This document shows, in pieces, positions 26,103 through 35,370 of a DNA stretch of 48,451 nt. The notes below the pieces were generated by a model. That model ran no database searches and had not been told where the DNA came from. It saw only the letters and a list, made by a program, of their open reading frames with translations. The DNA is taken from assembly GCA_009778485.1 (NCBI GenBank), contig WRJQ01000008.1:1-48451 (forward strand), given 5' to 3'. Both the position numbers and the translations under genes were made by a program. The stretch's first letter is position 1; each line of letters begins with the position of its first letter. This DNA comes from Oscillospiraceae bacterium. Its GTDB lineage: Bacteria; Bacillota; Clostridia; Oscillospirales; Oscillospiraceae.

Positions 26103-27512
26103 TTGCGGCCTAGGATGCGGGGACCCGCAATCCCCCCCATAGAGGTAGAACAGCCGAAAATGAAAATAGCAGTGACGCCGCAACAGAAAGCGCAGCGCGT
26201 AAGAAAGACGCTGAGCGTCTGCCCGGTGTGCCTGAAGAGGATTGACGCCGAAGTAGTAAAACGCGGCGACGACTACTACATAGAAAAACGCTGCCCGGAC
26301 CATGGCAGGTTCCGGGCGGTAGTTTGGCGCGGAGACGCCCCCTCCTACGAAGAATGGGGAGCGGGCTACGCGCCCCCGGCAGCAGACAAGAACAGTTTGC
26401 CGGCCTGCCCCGATGGATGCGGGCTGTGCGAAGGACACCTTCAAAAAACCTGCTGCGCCCTTGTCGAAGTGACAACACGCTGCGACCTGGGCTGCCCCGT
26501 TTGCTTCGCGCAGAGCGGAAGCTGCGAAGAAGGCGGCGAAGACCCGACCATCACCGAACTGCGCGATATTTTCAACAGACTCGCAACTGCAGGCAATACG
26601 TTCGTCCAGCTTTCCGGCGGTGAGCCGACGATAAGAGACGACCTGCCGGAAATCATAGCAGCGGCTAAAGAAGCCGGCTGCGAAACGATACAACTCAACA
26701 CGAACGGCATACGCCTCGGCAGGGACCCGCAGTACGCCGGGGAGCTGCGCGAAGCGGGGCTGTCATTCGTGTTCATGCAGTTTGACGGCACTGAGGACGG
26801 CATATACGAAAAGCTGCGCGGAAGGCCGCTGCTGGACGTAAAGAAAGCAGCCATAGCCAACTGCTCCCGCGCACTGCTTGGAGTGACGCTCGTACCGACG
26901 CTCGTACCGGGGGTAAACAGCCATAACATCGGAGAAATCATCAGCTTCGCCATAGCCGGCTCGCCCGCTGTGAGGGGCGTGCATTTTCAGCCGATAAGCT
27001 ACTTCGGGCGATACCCGCGCAGCGAAGGGGAACCCGGGAGAATTACGCTGCCCGAGCTCCTACGCGACATTGAGTTCCAAACAAAAGGGAAACTGAAAGT
27101 CAAAGACTTCGCGCCGTCGAGCTGCGACCATCCATACTGCGGTTTCCACGGCGACTTCGCGATCCTGCCGAACGACATGATACTGAGACTGACGAAAAAA
27201 AACGCCTCCTGCTGCCCGCCGACAGGGGACGAGCACCTGAAGAACAGGCGCTTCGTCTCGCGCAGGTGGAACAGGGAAAGCGCAACCGAAGAGATTGGCG
27301 CAACCGGAGCGGAAAGCGAGCCCGACATGAATGACATGGGCGCATTCCTGAGCAGGATAAAGTCGCACGGGTTCACGATAACCGCGATGGCGTTCCAGGA
27401 CGCGTACACACTCGACATAGAAAGGCTGCGCAGATGCAGCCTGCATGTCATCAAAGACGGAAAAACGCTGCCATTTTGCTCCGCGTACCTGACAGCGCTG
27501 CCGTATAATTAG
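26103..27512 (+). CDS. Radical SAM protein, TrsS-like
   Basis: A protein of up to 469 residues. An N-terminal zinc-knuckle block (CPVCLKRI ... CPDHG, about residues 40-66) is followed by CPDGCGLCEGHLQKTCC (about 101-117) and the radical SAM motif CDLGCPVC (about 126), then LSGGEPT. This layout matches the TrsS proteins (some of which are selenoproteins) and is related to Tes/MJ0619-type enzymes. The TTG at 26103, ATG at 26115 and ATG at 26160 are all possible starts; the last lies closer to conserved sequence. It ends the operon of bicupin, methyltransferase, ligase, mop and redox genes. The product is unknown; a peptide or cofactor modification for the oxidoreductase is inference. Confidence 0.85.
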   Translation: MRPRMRGPAIPPIEVEQPKMKIAVTPQQKAQRVRKTLSVCPVCLKRIDAEVVKRGDDYYIEKRCPDHGRFRAVVWRGDAPSYEEWGAGYAPPAADKNSLPACPDGCGLCEGHLQKTCCALVEVTTRCDLGCPVCFAQSGSCEEGGEDPTITELRDIFNRLATAGNTFVQLSGGEPTIRDDLPEIIAAAKEAGCETIQLNTNGIRLGRDPQYAGELREAGLSFVFMQFDGTEDGIYEKLRGRPLLDVKKAAIANCSRALLGVTLVPTLVPGVNSHNIGEIISFAIAGSPAVRGVHFQPISYFGRYPRSEGEPGRITLPELLRDIEFQTKGKLKVKDFAPSSCDHPYCGFHGDFAILPNDMILRLTKKNASCCPPTGDEHLKNRRFVSRRWNRESATEEIGATGAESEPDMNDMGAFLSRIKSHGFTITAMAFQDAYTLDIERLRRCSLHVIKDGKTLPFCSAYLTALPYN

Positions 27513-27523
27513 CAATTCAGCAA

Positions 27524-27563
27524 CTGTTCAGGTACCGCCTGGAGGTAGTGGGTACCTGAACAG
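27524..27563. repeat. Short copy of the CTGTTCAGGTACC palindromic repeat
   Basis: CTGTTCAGGTACC joined directly to GCCTGGAGGTAGTGGGTACC and TGAACAG: exactly the two ends of the 17335 element with the interior removed. It lies between the convergent TrsS-like and dnaJ genes and could act as a two-way terminator. Confidence 0.88.
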
Positions 27564-27572
27564 ACCCACAAT

Positions 27573-28694
27573 TCACTTCTTCCTGCGCCGCTTGCCGTTC
27601 CCGGCTGCGGGCTCCTCGCCCGTCAAAGCCGCATACTGGCGGAGCAGGTCTTTTTGCGCGTCGGACAACACCTTAGGCACCTCGACATTCACAGTGATAT
27701 ACTGATCGCCCCTGCCGCCGCCGCGCAGGTTTTGAATACCCTTACCGCGCAAGCGGAAGACAGTACCCGTCTGCGTACCGCCCGGAATGGTGTACTTGAC
27801 CTTGCCGTCCAGCGTGTCGACCTCGACCTCGTCGCCGAGAGCAGCCTGGACGAACGAAATCGGCATCTGCAGCAGCACCGCGTTACCCTCGCGCTCATAC
27901 TTCGCGTGGGGCAAGACAGAAACAGTAACAAAAAGATCGCCCGGCTCGCCGCCGTTGACGCCTGCGTTGCCTTGCCCGCGCATGGAAATAGTCTGCCCGT
28001 CGTCAATGCCGGCGGGTATGTTTACATTAATGGTCTTGTTGCGCCTCACAAGCCCAAGCCCGCGGCACTTCTCGCAAGGCTGATGGATGATCTTGCCCCG
28101 CCCGCCGCACTTGGGACAGTCGCTGGTGCTCTGCATGACTCCGAAAGGCGTGCGCTGCTGAGTCGTCACGGTACCCCTGCCGTTGCAGTCCGTGCACTTC
28201 TCCGCAGTCGTGCCCTCCTTGCAACCCGTGCCGGCGCAGTCCGCGCACATCTCCACGCGCGATACCGGGACTTCCTTGTCGCAGCCGAAAGCCGCCTCTT
28301 CAAAACTGACAGTCGCGGCCGCGCGCACGCGTTCGCCCTTCCTCGGGGCGTTCTTGTTCCGGCTCGCGCCACCGCCGCCACCGCCGCCGAATATCGAGCT
28401 GAAAATATCCCCGAGGTCGAAGTCCATGCCTCCGAAGCCCCCGAAGCCGCCGGGGTTGAAGTTCGGATCGACCCCCGCATGCCCGAACTGGTCGTACCGG
28501 GACTTCTTCTCGGGGTCGGACAGCACCTCGTAAGCCTCGTTGACTTCCTTAAAACGCGCTTCGGCGCCCTTATTGCCCGGATTGACGTCCGGGTGATACT
28601 TTTTCGCCTGCTGGCGGAACGCCTTTTTAATCTCGTCGTCCGAAGCGCTGTTACTGAGCCCCAGCGACTCGTAGTAATCTTTCTTGTCAGGCAT
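27573..28694 (-). CDS. dnaJ: Chaperone DnaJ
   Basis: A 373-residue type I J-protein: J domain with HPD (in KKYHPDVN), a Gly/Phe-rich linker (about residues 70-110), four zinc-binding CxxCxGxG repeats ([32 protein letters not shown]), the substrate-binding C-terminal domains and a basic tail. It delivers clients to DnaK and stimulates its ATPase. The ATG at 28694 overlaps the dnaK stop by 8 nt, so translation is coupled; the ORF track start 7 codons earlier lies inside dnaK. Last gene of the heat-shock operon. Confidence 0.98.
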   Translation of the reverse strand: MPDKKDYYESLGLSNSASDDEIKKAFRQQAKKYHPDVNPGNKGAEARFKEVNEAYEVLSDPEKKSRYDQFGHAGVDPNFNPGGFGGFGGMDFDLGDIFSSIFGGGGGGGASRNKNAPRKGERVRAAATVSFEEAAFGCDKEVPVSRVEMCADCAGTGCKEGTTAEKCTDCNGRGTVTTQQRTPFGVMQSTSDCPKCGGRGKIIHQPCEKCRGLGLVRRNKTINVNIPAGIDDGQTISMRGQGNAGVNGGEPGDLFVTVSVLPHAKYEREGNAVLLQMPISFVQAALGDEVEVDTLDGKVKYTIPGGTQTGTVFRLRGKGIQNLRGGGRGDQYITVNVEVPKVLSDAQKDLLRQYAALTGEEPAAGNGKRRRKK

Positions 28695-30540
28695 CTTTTT
28701 CGTCGTCGTCCTCAACTACTTCATAATCAGCGTCGTAGTATTCGCCCGCGCCGCCGTCTCCGCCCGGAGAACCCGCGTCGCCGTCACCGCCAGCCCCGTC
28801 CTGCGGGGCAGCCTGGCTGTAAATCTTCTCGCTCACAGCGTAAAACGCCTTTTCGAGCTCCTCAACGGACTGCTTGATCGCTTCCGTATCCGTGCCCGCC
28901 ATGGCGGTCTTTACTTTCGAGATAGCCTCCTCGATGGTTTGTTTATCCGCAGCTTCGATCTTGTCTCCCATTTCGTCGAGAGTCTTCTCGCTCTGGTAGA
29001 CCATGTTGTCGGCCTGGTTACGGGTGTCGGCCTCGTCGCGCTTCTTTGCGTCCTCTGCTGCGAACTGCTCCGCCTCCTTGACAGCCTTTTCAATATCCTC
29101 GTTGGAGAGGTTGGCGGAGGCCGTTATAGTGATATGCTGCTCCCTGCCCGTCCCCAGGTCTTTCGCCGAGACATTGACAATGCCGTTCGCGTCGATATCG
29201 AAAGTCACTTCAATCTGCGGGATACCCCTGCGCGCCGGGGCGATGCCGTCGAGGTGGAACCTCCCGAGAGATTTGTTGAACTGGGCCATTTCGCGCTCGC
29301 CCTGCAGCACGTTGACTTCGACTGAGGTCTGGTTGTCTGCGGCTGTAGAGAAGACCTGGCTTTTCTTGGTAGGAATTGTCGTGTTGCGCTCGATCAGCTT
29401 TGTGAAAACGCCGCCAAGGGTCTCGATGCCGAGCGAAAGAGGCGTGACGTCCAGGAGCAGGATGCCCTCGACGTCACCGCCGAGCACGCCGCCCTGGATG
29501 GCAGCGCCCGCCGCGACGCATTCATCCGGATTGATGCCCCGGAACGGGTCTTTTCCCGTGATGCGCTTGACAGCGTCCTGGACGGCGGGGATGCGCGTCG
29601 ATCCGCCTACGAGGAGCACTTTGGAAAGCTGCGAAGCGTTGAGACCGGAGTCCGACAAAGCCTGATTCACGGGGCCGAGCGTCTTCTCGATGAGATGCGC
29701 GGTCAGTTCGTTGAACTTCGCCCTCGTCAAAGTGCAGTCAAGGTGCTTGGGCCCTGTTGCGTCAGCGGTGATGTACGGCAGGTTGATGGTGGCCGTAGTG
29801 ACGCCGCTGAGGTCGGTCTTAGCCTTCTCCGCCGCTTCGCGCAGGCGCTGCAGCGCGATCTTGTCGGTGGAAAGGTCGATGCCGTTATCCTTCTTAAACT
29901 CCGCAAGCATGTAGTTGACGACGCACTCGTCGAAATCGTCGCCGCCCAGGCGGTTATTGCCCGCCGTAGCCAGCACTTCGATGACGCCGTCGCCGATCTC
30001 GAGGATGGAAACGTCGAACGTGCCGCCCCCGAGGTCGTAGACCATGATCTTCTGCTCGCTCTCCTTGTCGAGCCCGTACGCCAGAGCCGCTGCCGTCGGC
30101 TCGTTGATAATGCGCTTGACGTCGAGCCCCGCAATCTTGCCGGCATCCTTTGTCGCCTGCCTCTGCGCGTCGGTAAAGTAAGCTGGCACCGTTATGACGG
30201 CCTCCGTTACCTTTGCGCCCAGATAAGTCTCGGCGTCGGTCTTCAGCTTCTGCAGCACCATCGCGGATATCTCCTGCGGAGTGTACTGCTTGCTGTCGAT
30301 TGAGACCCTGTAGGCGCTGCCCATCTCTCGCTTTATCGAAGAGACGGTGCGGTCCGGATTCGTGATTGCCTGCCGTTTCGCGACATGCCCGACCATCCGC
30401 TCGCCGTCTGCGGAGAACGCGACGACGGAAGGCGTCGTGCGGCTTCCCTCCGCGTTGGCGATGATGACAGGCTCGCCGCCTTCAATGACCGACACGCACG
30501 AGTTAGTAGTCCCCAGGTCTATTCCTATGATTTTTCCCAT
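28687..30540 (-). CDS. dnaK: Chaperone DnaK (Hsp70)
   Basis: A 617-residue Hsp70. It opens with [15 protein letters not shown], has the [12 protein letters not shown] phosphate loop, the substrate domain ([14 protein letters not shown]) and a C-terminal lid ending in an acidic tail with a Gly/Asp-rich segment. It binds exposed hydrophobic segments of proteins in an ATP cycle driven by DnaJ and GrpE. GGAGGTG lies 8 nt before the ATG. It is 134 nt downstream of grpE; that gap shows no clear promoter or CIRCE, so it is read from the hrcA promoter or an unseen internal one. Confidence 0.99.
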   Translation of the reverse strand: MGKIIGIDLGTTNSCVSVIEGGEPVIIANAEGSRTTPSVVAFSADGERMVGHVAKRQAITNPDRTVSSIKREMGSAYRVSIDSKQYTPQEISAMVLQKLKTDAETYLGAKVTEAVITVPAYFTDAQRQATKDAGKIAGLDVKRIINEPTAAALAYGLDKESEQKIMVYDLGGGTFDVSILEIGDGVIEVLATAGNNRLGGDDFDECVVNYMLAEFKKDNGIDLSTDKIALQRLREAAEKAKTDLSGVTTATINLPYITADATGPKHLDCTLTRAKFNELTAHLIEKTLGPVNQALSDSGLNASQLSKVLLVGGSTRIPAVQDAVKRITGKDPFRGINPDECVAAGAAIQGGVLGGDVEGILLLDVTPLSLGIETLGGVFTKLIERNTTIPTKKSQVFSTAADNQTSVEVNVLQGEREMAQFNKSLGRFHLDGIAPARRGIPQIEVTFDIDANGIVNVSAKDLGTGREQHITITASANLSNEDIEKAVKEAEQFAAEDAKKRDEADTRNQADNMVYQSEKTLDEMGDKIEAADKQTIEEAISKVKTAMAGTDTEAIKQSVEELEKAFYAVSEKIYSQAAPQDGAGGDGDAGSPGGDGGAGEYYDADYEVVEDDDEKDA

Positions 30541-30674
30541 GTAAAAACACCTCCGTATTGTTGTTGGCTATAAGAATACCATGCATTTCTTGTCGTAGGG
30601 ATGCGCAGTATACTCAGTCACAAGTGTTCCGAGCTTGACTATCGTCTTCATCGAGCTGACAGCACATTTCAGCT

Positions 30675-31385
30675 TTACTGCCCCGGGTTCGCGACGACTA
30701 CCGTCGAAAACCGTATTACCTTATCCCCAAGCGTGAAGCCCTTTTGGAACTCCTCCGCAACGACGTTCTCTCCAAAATCAGGGTTCTCCACGGCCATGAC
30801 CGCATTGTGGCGGTTCGGATCGAAGACCTCGCCGACAGCCTGTATAGGCTTGACGCCGAACCCTTCGAGGATTTGCTCCATCTGCGCCATAATCATCTCG
30901 ACGCCTTTGTAGAAAGGCTCGTCGGAACAGTCGGTATTCAATGCGCGTTCTATGTTGTCGTACACAGGCAAAAGCCTGGTGATCGCATCTGCGCGCGCAT
31001 CGCTGTAAGCAGCCTGCATCTCTTTGGAACTGCGCTTGCGATAGTTGTCGTACTCCGCCGCGAGGCGCAAATACTTGTCGCGCTCAGCCGCGAGGTCGTC
31101 GGCCTGCGAAGACGAGCGCTCAGCATCGCCGTCGCCGCCATCGCCGCCATTGTCGCCGGTGACATAGTCGCCGTTTGCACGGTTGGCGGCATTATCGCCG
31201 TTTGCAGACTCCGCTCCGTCAGTGCCGCCCTTGCCGCCTGCGCCGCCTGCGTTTATCGCTGCAGCCTCGCTCGCATATTCCGTCGCGGACGCGCCGCCCT
31301 TCGACGCGCGGCCGGATTTTGCATGCTTCTTCTTAGCCGTGTCCGTGGCTTCATCCCGCTCAGCGGAAGAACCGCCGGAAACCAT
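30675..31385 (-). CDS. grpE: Nucleotide exchange factor GrpE
   Basis: A 236-residue GrpE with an unusually long low-complexity N-terminus (Gly/Ala/Asp/Asn-rich, about 85 residues) before the long helix (AAERDKYLRLAAEYDNYRKR) and the beta domain (GVKPIQAVGEVFDPNRHNAV). It releases ADP from DnaK. The start used is the ATG at 31385, just past the hrcA stop with AAGGA upstream; the ATG at 31418 has its GGAG touching the start codon and would overlap hrcA by 29 nt. Confidence 0.95.
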   Translation of the reverse strand: MVSGGSSAERDEATDTAKKKHAKSGRASKGGASATEYASEAAAINAGGAGGKGGTDGAESANGDNAANRANGDYVTGDNGGDGGDGDAERSSSQADDLAAERDKYLRLAAEYDNYRKRSSKEMQAAYSDARADAITRLLPVYDNIERALNTDCSDEPFYKGVEMIMAQMEQILEGFGVKPIQAVGEVFDPNRHNAVMAVENPDFGENVVAEEFQKGFTLGDKVIRFSTVVVANPGQ

Positions 31386-31389
31386 ATCG

Positions 31390-32484
31390 TCAGTCGTCCT
31401 TGCCAATTTCGTCTTCATCTCCTATGCCGCTGTTCTTGTCCGCGCTGATGCTCTGAAGCTCGCTCGCAGAAAGGAGCCAGCTCAACCCCTGCGCGATATA
31501 TGAAAGGCGCGCCGCAACCTTGGAATAATCCATCCTCGTGGGGCCGACGACGCCGATGAGCCCCTGCATATCCCCGCCCGCGTCATACCTGACAGCCATC
31601 ACGCTGGAATCGCGCAACTCATCCGCGAGGTTTTCGGGTCCGATCGTAATCTTGATCTCCCCGGTGGCGTCCGGCGACGGCAGCCGCGCAATCTCGTTAT
31701 CGTCGGAGAGATACTTTATGAGCCGCCGCGCTTTCTCGACGTCGCGGTACTCGGGGTGGCTGAGAAGGTTCACAGCTCCTGACACCCGCGACTGGCCGGC
31801 CTTGGCCTCGATCAGGAGTTCTATCGTGAAACCCGCTGCCACCGCGACGATCCCTGTCGTATCGCCGACAGCCCGTTCCGAGGCGGTGATGAGCGCCGGC
31901 GTGATCCGCTCCTCCGCGAGGCCTGTGAAACTGGCGTTGAAAACCGACGACAGCTTTGTCAGAAACGCCGGCTCTGTCGGCAAAGTCAGATGCACAAGCT
32001 TGTTCTTCACGGAGTCATTGTTGAGAAGAGCGACGATAATGAACGTAAAAGAGTCCACAAAAATCATGTCGAACCGCGCAATGCTGATTCCCCCTGCCAT
32101 GGAGGACATGGCATACGCGGGGTAGGTGGTCATCCTGGAGACGAGGTCCCCGGCGTTGTCGAGCAGGTGGCCCTGCCCGGGAGCGCCGCTCCTGAGCGCG
32201 CTGCTGATCGCGATCTCATCGTCGTTTGAAAGCTTGTGCTCGCTCATCAGCTCGTTGACATATACGCGATAGCCCAGCGCCGACGGCACCCTGCCTGCGG
32301 AAGTGTGCGGCTGCTCGAGCAAGCCCAGCGACTCCAGCTCCGCCATCTCGTTGCGGATCGTTGCGGAAGATATCGCGGAGCCGAACACGGAGGCGACGGT
32401 CTTCGACCCGACCGGTTCGGCCGTCTTGACGTATTGCTCGATAACGGCGCGGAGGATTTCTTTTTTCCGGTCATTGAGTATCAT
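31390..32484 (-). CDS. hrcA: Heat-inducible repressor HrcA
   Basis: A 364-residue HrcA: winged-helix N-terminus (LNDRKKEILRAVIEQYV, then SSATIRNEMAELESLG and the SAGRVPSALGYRVYV segment) and the long regulatory domain ending in the GPTRMDYSKV block. It binds CIRCE and represses its own operon, and is kept active by GroE in relatives. AGGGAGG lies 9 nt before the ATG. A perfect CIRCE lies 22 nt upstream, so it is autoregulated. First gene of hrcA-grpE-dnaK-dnaJ. Confidence 0.98.
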   Translation of the reverse strand: MILNDRKKEILRAVIEQYVKTAEPVGSKTVASVFGSAISSATIRNEMAELESLGLLEQPHTSAGRVPSALGYRVYVNELMSEHKLSNDDEIAISSALRSGAPGQGHLLDNAGDLVSRMTTYPAYAMSSMAGGISIARFDMIFVDSFTFIIVALLNNDSVKNKLVHLTLPTEPAFLTKLSSVFNASFTGLAEERITPALITASERAVGDTTGIVAVAAGFTIELLIEAKAGQSRVSGAVNLLSHPEYRDVEKARRLIKYLSDDNEIARLPSPDATGEIKITIGPENLADELRDSSVMAVRYDAGGDMQGLIGVVGPTRMDYSKVAARLSYIAQGLSWLLSASELQSISADKNSGIGDEDEIGKDD

Positions 32485-32505
32485 GAAAACCCGCCTCCCT
32501 AGCCG

Positions 32506-32532
32506 TTAGCACTCTCGGCCTTAGAGTGCTAA
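32506..32532 (-). promoter_or_regulatory. CIRCE operator
   Basis: Perfect TTAGCACTC-N9-GAGTGCTAA. It lies between the hrcA promoter and the hrcA start, the standard place for HrcA repression of the class I heat-shock operon. Confidence 0.98.
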
Positions 32533-32536
32533 ACAC

Positions 32537-32565
32537 AATTTAACACCGTACAAGGGCGTTGTCAA
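32537..32565 (-). promoter_or_regulatory. Promoter of hrcA-grpE-dnaK-dnaJ
   Basis: On the minus strand TTGACA (32560-32565), 17 nt, TAAATT (32537-32542). CIRCE begins 4 nt downstream of the -10 and would cover the transcription start. Confidence 0.85.
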
Positions 32566-32620
32566 GAGCCAAAGCGCGTATGTTTTCATTTTGTTCATTT
32601 TGTCCTGTTGCTCGATATCC

Positions 32621-32710
32621 GAAGCTGCGCGGCATGGTTTTTGTTGTTTCGGTCAGTACCGGCCTTTTCACCGGTATTCCCTCAACAACAAAACCATACC
32701 ACGCAGCTTC
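32621..32710. repeat. 90-nt near-perfect palindrome
   Basis: Within the 379-nt gap between hrcA and the next gene, GAAGCTGCG...GGTTTTTGTTGTT pairs with AACAACAAAACC...CGCAGCTTC over about 27 bp, enclosing an inner TACCGG/CCGGTA stem. There is no T-run. It may be a small inverted-repeat element or a structured RNA. The rest of the gap holds the hrcA promoter and CIRCE on one side and about 150 nt of AT-rich sequence on the other. Confidence 0.8.
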
Positions 32711-32863
32711 AATAGGCAGCAGGCAACAGTAACCATTTTGTTAATATTTGTTGTTGCAATTGTTATTTGCGTACATTAGACTGGAAACCCACCCCAAGAA
32801 GACAGGAGTATGTGGCCGGATCAAGATTTCTCACAGACCTCGAGGAAAGGGGACTGAGATGCT

Positions 32864-33508
32864 ATGAAAAAGCTACCGCCCCGCGCGATACACCTGCTAG
32901 CCGCGCTTATAGCGGGCTTCATAATATCCGCAGCAGTCACAAAGCTGACAGGGTTTTCAATATTCGGCGCAGCCCGCGAAAAGCCCCTGTCAGCAAAGGA
33001 AGCAAGCAATGAAAAGCTGACGGCGCTGGCATTTGAAACCCTCGAAGTTATAAAAGCGGGCGATTACCGCGCCCTGTCGAAAATCGCCCACCCGGAAGAA
33101 GGCGTCGTCTTCTCGCCCTGCGCCACCGTCAACCCGGGCACGAACAAATGCTTCCTGCCGGACATGATTGCCGCATTCGGCAAAGACAAGAACGCATACG
33201 TCTGGGGCGTCGCAGCAGCCGGCGGAGAACCGATTGAGATGACAGCCCCCGAGTATTTTTCGATGTTCGTGTTCGACAGGGACTACACCGCCGCGTCTGT
33301 CGTAGGCATAAACCGCGTTGTCCGCAGCGGCAATGCCCTTGAAAACATCAGGGAAGTGTTCCCTGATGTCCTTTTTGTCGACTTCTTCTATCCGGGCGGG
33401 GAAAGGGATCCTGCCGACGAGCAGGACTGGAGCAGCCTGCGGCTCGGGTATGAGGAGTATGGCGGCGCGCTCAAGCTGAGGGTGATTCTCCGCAGCGACT
33501 GGAACTGA
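32864..33508 (+). CDS. Membrane-anchored protein of unknown function
   Basis: A 214-residue protein. Residues 1-30 are a basic start and a single hydrophobic segment, an uncleaved anchor or signal without a lipobox cysteine. The soluble part has a recognisable pattern, AGDYRALSKIAHPEEGVVFSP, then a Trp/Gly block (YVWGVAAAGGEPIEM) and FVDFFYPGG, which I associate with unassigned extracytoplasmic proteins of Bacillota. ATG start with GAAAGGGG about 12 nt upstream. It precedes the mtnA-like gene by 19 nt and may be co-transcribed, but shows no link to that pathway. Confidence 0.75.
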   Translation: MKKLPPRAIHLLAALIAGFIISAAVTKLTGFSIFGAAREKPLSAKEASNEKLTALAFETLEVIKAGDYRALSKIAHPEEGVVFSPCATVNPGTNKCFLPDMIAAFGKDKNAYVWGVAAAGGEPIEMTAPEYFSMFVFDRDYTAASVVGINRVVRSGNALENIREVFPDVLFVDFFYPGGERDPADEQDWSSLRLGYEEYGGALKLRVILRSDWN

Positions 33509-33527
33509 GACGAGAGGGCGGAGCGAA

Positions 33528-34598
33528 GTGGAGTTTGCGACGACGAACTTGGAAAGCTGCTACCATGAAAACATAAGCCTGAGTGCCGACGGGACAGCGG
33601 TCGTGATACTCGACCAGACGCTGCTCCCGAACGAGGAGCGCTTAATTGAACTGCGCGGCGCGGACGAACTGTACGAAGCCATATACTCACTTAGAATCAG
33701 AGGTGCGCCGGCAATCGGCATATTTGCCGCCTACGCGCTCTATATTTTTGCCCTCGGATTACCGCCCTGCGAACCCGCCGCGTTCCGCGAGCAGACGCTC
33801 GGCTTCAGCGCTCGCCTTTGCTCGGCGCGCCCCACCGCAGTCAACCTCGCGAGGCAACTGCAAAGGATGGAAACCATCGTGCGCAAGCATGGTAACGCCC
33901 CGCGCGCCGACCAGCTCGCTGCAATGAAAGGCGAAGCCGAAGCGATTCGGTGCGAAGACATCGAAATGTGCCGCGCAATCTCCGAACACGGCCTCACGCT
34001 GATTGGCGAAGGGCAGGGAGTCCTCACGCACTGCAACGCCGGGCCGCTCGCGACGTCGCGCTACGGGACCGGGCTGGGAGCCATCCTGCTCGCCCGGGAA
34101 CGCGGAATCAACCTGCGCGTTTACTGCGACGAGACCCGGCCGCTGCTGCAAGGCGCACGGCTGACAGTCTATGAACTCATGAAAGCCGGCGTAGACTGCA
34201 CGCTGATTTGCGACAACATGGCAAGCATCGTGATGAAAGAGGGGAAGATCGATGCAGTCTTCGTCGGCGCAGACCGCGTCGCGCGCAACGGCGACGCCGC
34301 GAACAAGATAGGCACGAGCGGCGTGGCGATACTAGCGAAGCACTACGGAATCCCGTTCTACGTTTTCTGCCCCTCGTCGACGATTGACCCGGACTGCGCG
34401 AGCGGCGGCGAAATTGTAATAGAGCAACGCCCGCCGCAAGAAATATCGCAGCTATACTTTGAAAAACCAATCGCGCCGGCGGGCGCCAAATGCTACAACC
34501 CGGCGTTCGACGTGACGGACAGCAGCCTCATATCGGCGATAGTCACGGAAGGCGGAGTGCACAGGGGGCCGTACGATTTTTCGGATAAGGAGCAGTAG
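33528..34598 (+). CDS. mtnA: Methylthioribose-1-phosphate isomerase (MtnA) or deoxyribose homologue
   Basis: A 356-residue eIF2B-like sugar-phosphate isomerase. LRIRGAPAIGIFAAYAL (about residue 47), the catalytic cysteine in THCNAGPLATSRYGT and the catalytic aspartate in VGADRVARNGDAANKIGT fit MtnA, which turns 5-methylthioribose-1-phosphate into the ribulose form. The neighbouring class II aldolase makes the DHAP shunt or the closely related 5-deoxyribose pathway (DrdI-DrdA) more likely than the classical methionine salvage path. GTG start at 33528, with GGGCGGAG upstream. The aldolase follows after 6 nt. Confidence 0.9.
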   Translation: MEFATTNLESCYHENISLSADGTAVVILDQTLLPNEERLIELRGADELYEAIYSLRIRGAPAIGIFAAYALYIFALGLPPCEPAAFREQTLGFSARLCSARPTAVNLARQLQRMETIVRKHGNAPRADQLAAMKGEAEAIRCEDIEMCRAISEHGLTLIGEGQGVLTHCNAGPLATSRYGTGLGAILLARERGINLRVYCDETRPLLQGARLTVYELMKAGVDCTLICDNMASIVMKEGKIDAVFVGADRVARNGDAANKIGTSGVAILAKHYGIPFYVFCPSSTIDPDCASGGEIVIEQRPPQEISQLYFEKPIAPAGAKCYNPAFDVTDSSLISAIVTEGGVHRGPYDFSDKEQ

Positions 34599-34604
34599 CT
34601 GCAC

Positions 34605-35282
34605 ATGAACAGAGCAGTTGACGAAGCAGCAGCCCGCCGCGACATAGTCGAAGCCGGCAGAAGAATGTACATTAGGGGATTCATCGCCGGGAACGACGGC
34701 AACATAAGCGCGCGCATATCGCAGGAAGAAATCATCGTGACGCCAAGCGGCGTATCCAAAGGCTTCCTTGACGAAAGCGCGCTGATAAAACTCGACCTCG
34801 GCGGAAACGTCGTGAGCGGGGAAGCAAAACCATCGTCCGAAGTCAAAATGCACCTCGCGATCTACAAGGCAAACCCCGCGATATCATCAGTCTGCCACGC
34901 GCACCCGCCCGTATCGGCCGCGTTCGCGGCAGCAGGAGTTGCTTTGGATAAAGCATACTTGCAGGAGACCGTCATGCTGCTCGGAGTCGTGCCCGTCGCG
35001 AAGTACGCGCAACCCGGCTCCGAGGAACTCGCGGCGGGGGCAGCATCCCTCTGCCGCGACTACCACGCCGCGCTGCTGGAGCAGCACGGAGCGGTTACCT
35101 GGGGCGACAGCGTCATGCAAGCGCTATACCGGATGGAGAGCGTCGAGTATACAGCGACAGTCGCTATGTACAGCAAAATGCTCGGCTTCACCCGCACGAT
35201 GGACCGGGATGCAATCGCGCAGCTGGTCAGCCAGCGACCGAACTGGGGAATAACCGCCGGCCTTGGAACGTTCTCGGAATGA
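34605..35282 (+). CDS. Class II aldolase/adducin family (FucA/Ald2-like)
   Basis: A 225-residue zinc aldolase. GNDGNISAR (about residue 25), the TPSGVSKG phosphate loop (about 46), SSEVKMH, the zinc histidines in CHAHPP (about 93) and the later EQHGAV block define the family. Close to an MtnA-like gene, such aldolases split methylthioribulose-1-phosphate or deoxyribulose-1-phosphate to dihydroxyacetone phosphate and a 2-carbon aldehyde. L-fuculose-phosphate aldolase cannot be ruled out by sequence alone. No kinase or nucleoside phosphorylase to feed the pathway is in the window. Confidence 0.88.
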   Translation: MNRAVDEAAARRDIVEAGRRMYIRGFIAGNDGNISARISQEEIIVTPSGVSKGFLDESALIKLDLGGNVVSGEAKPSSEVKMHLAIYKANPAISSVCHAHPPVSAAFAAAGVALDKAYLQETVMLLGVVPVAKYAQPGSEELAAGAASLCRDYHAALLEQHGAVTWGDSVMQALYRMESVEYTATVAMYSKMLGFTRTMDRDAIAQLVSQRPNWGITAGLGTFSE

Positions 35283-35333
35283 GTTGCACTACAATGCACC
35301 TGCCCAAATGTCCCGTCCGCGCAGTGGACACCT

Positions 35334-35368
35334 TAACTCCTAACTCCTAACTCCTAACTACTAACTAA
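35334..35368. repeat. TAACTCC tandem heptamer array
   Basis: Three exact TAACTCC units followed by TAACTAC and TAACTAA. The same unit, inverted and direct, makes the hairpin at 23418-23457. Confidence 0.9.
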
Positions 35369-35370
35369 AC

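Noticed and set aside
27654-28877. 407-aa plus-strand ORF
   Set aside because: Antisense to dnaJ and the end of dnaK.
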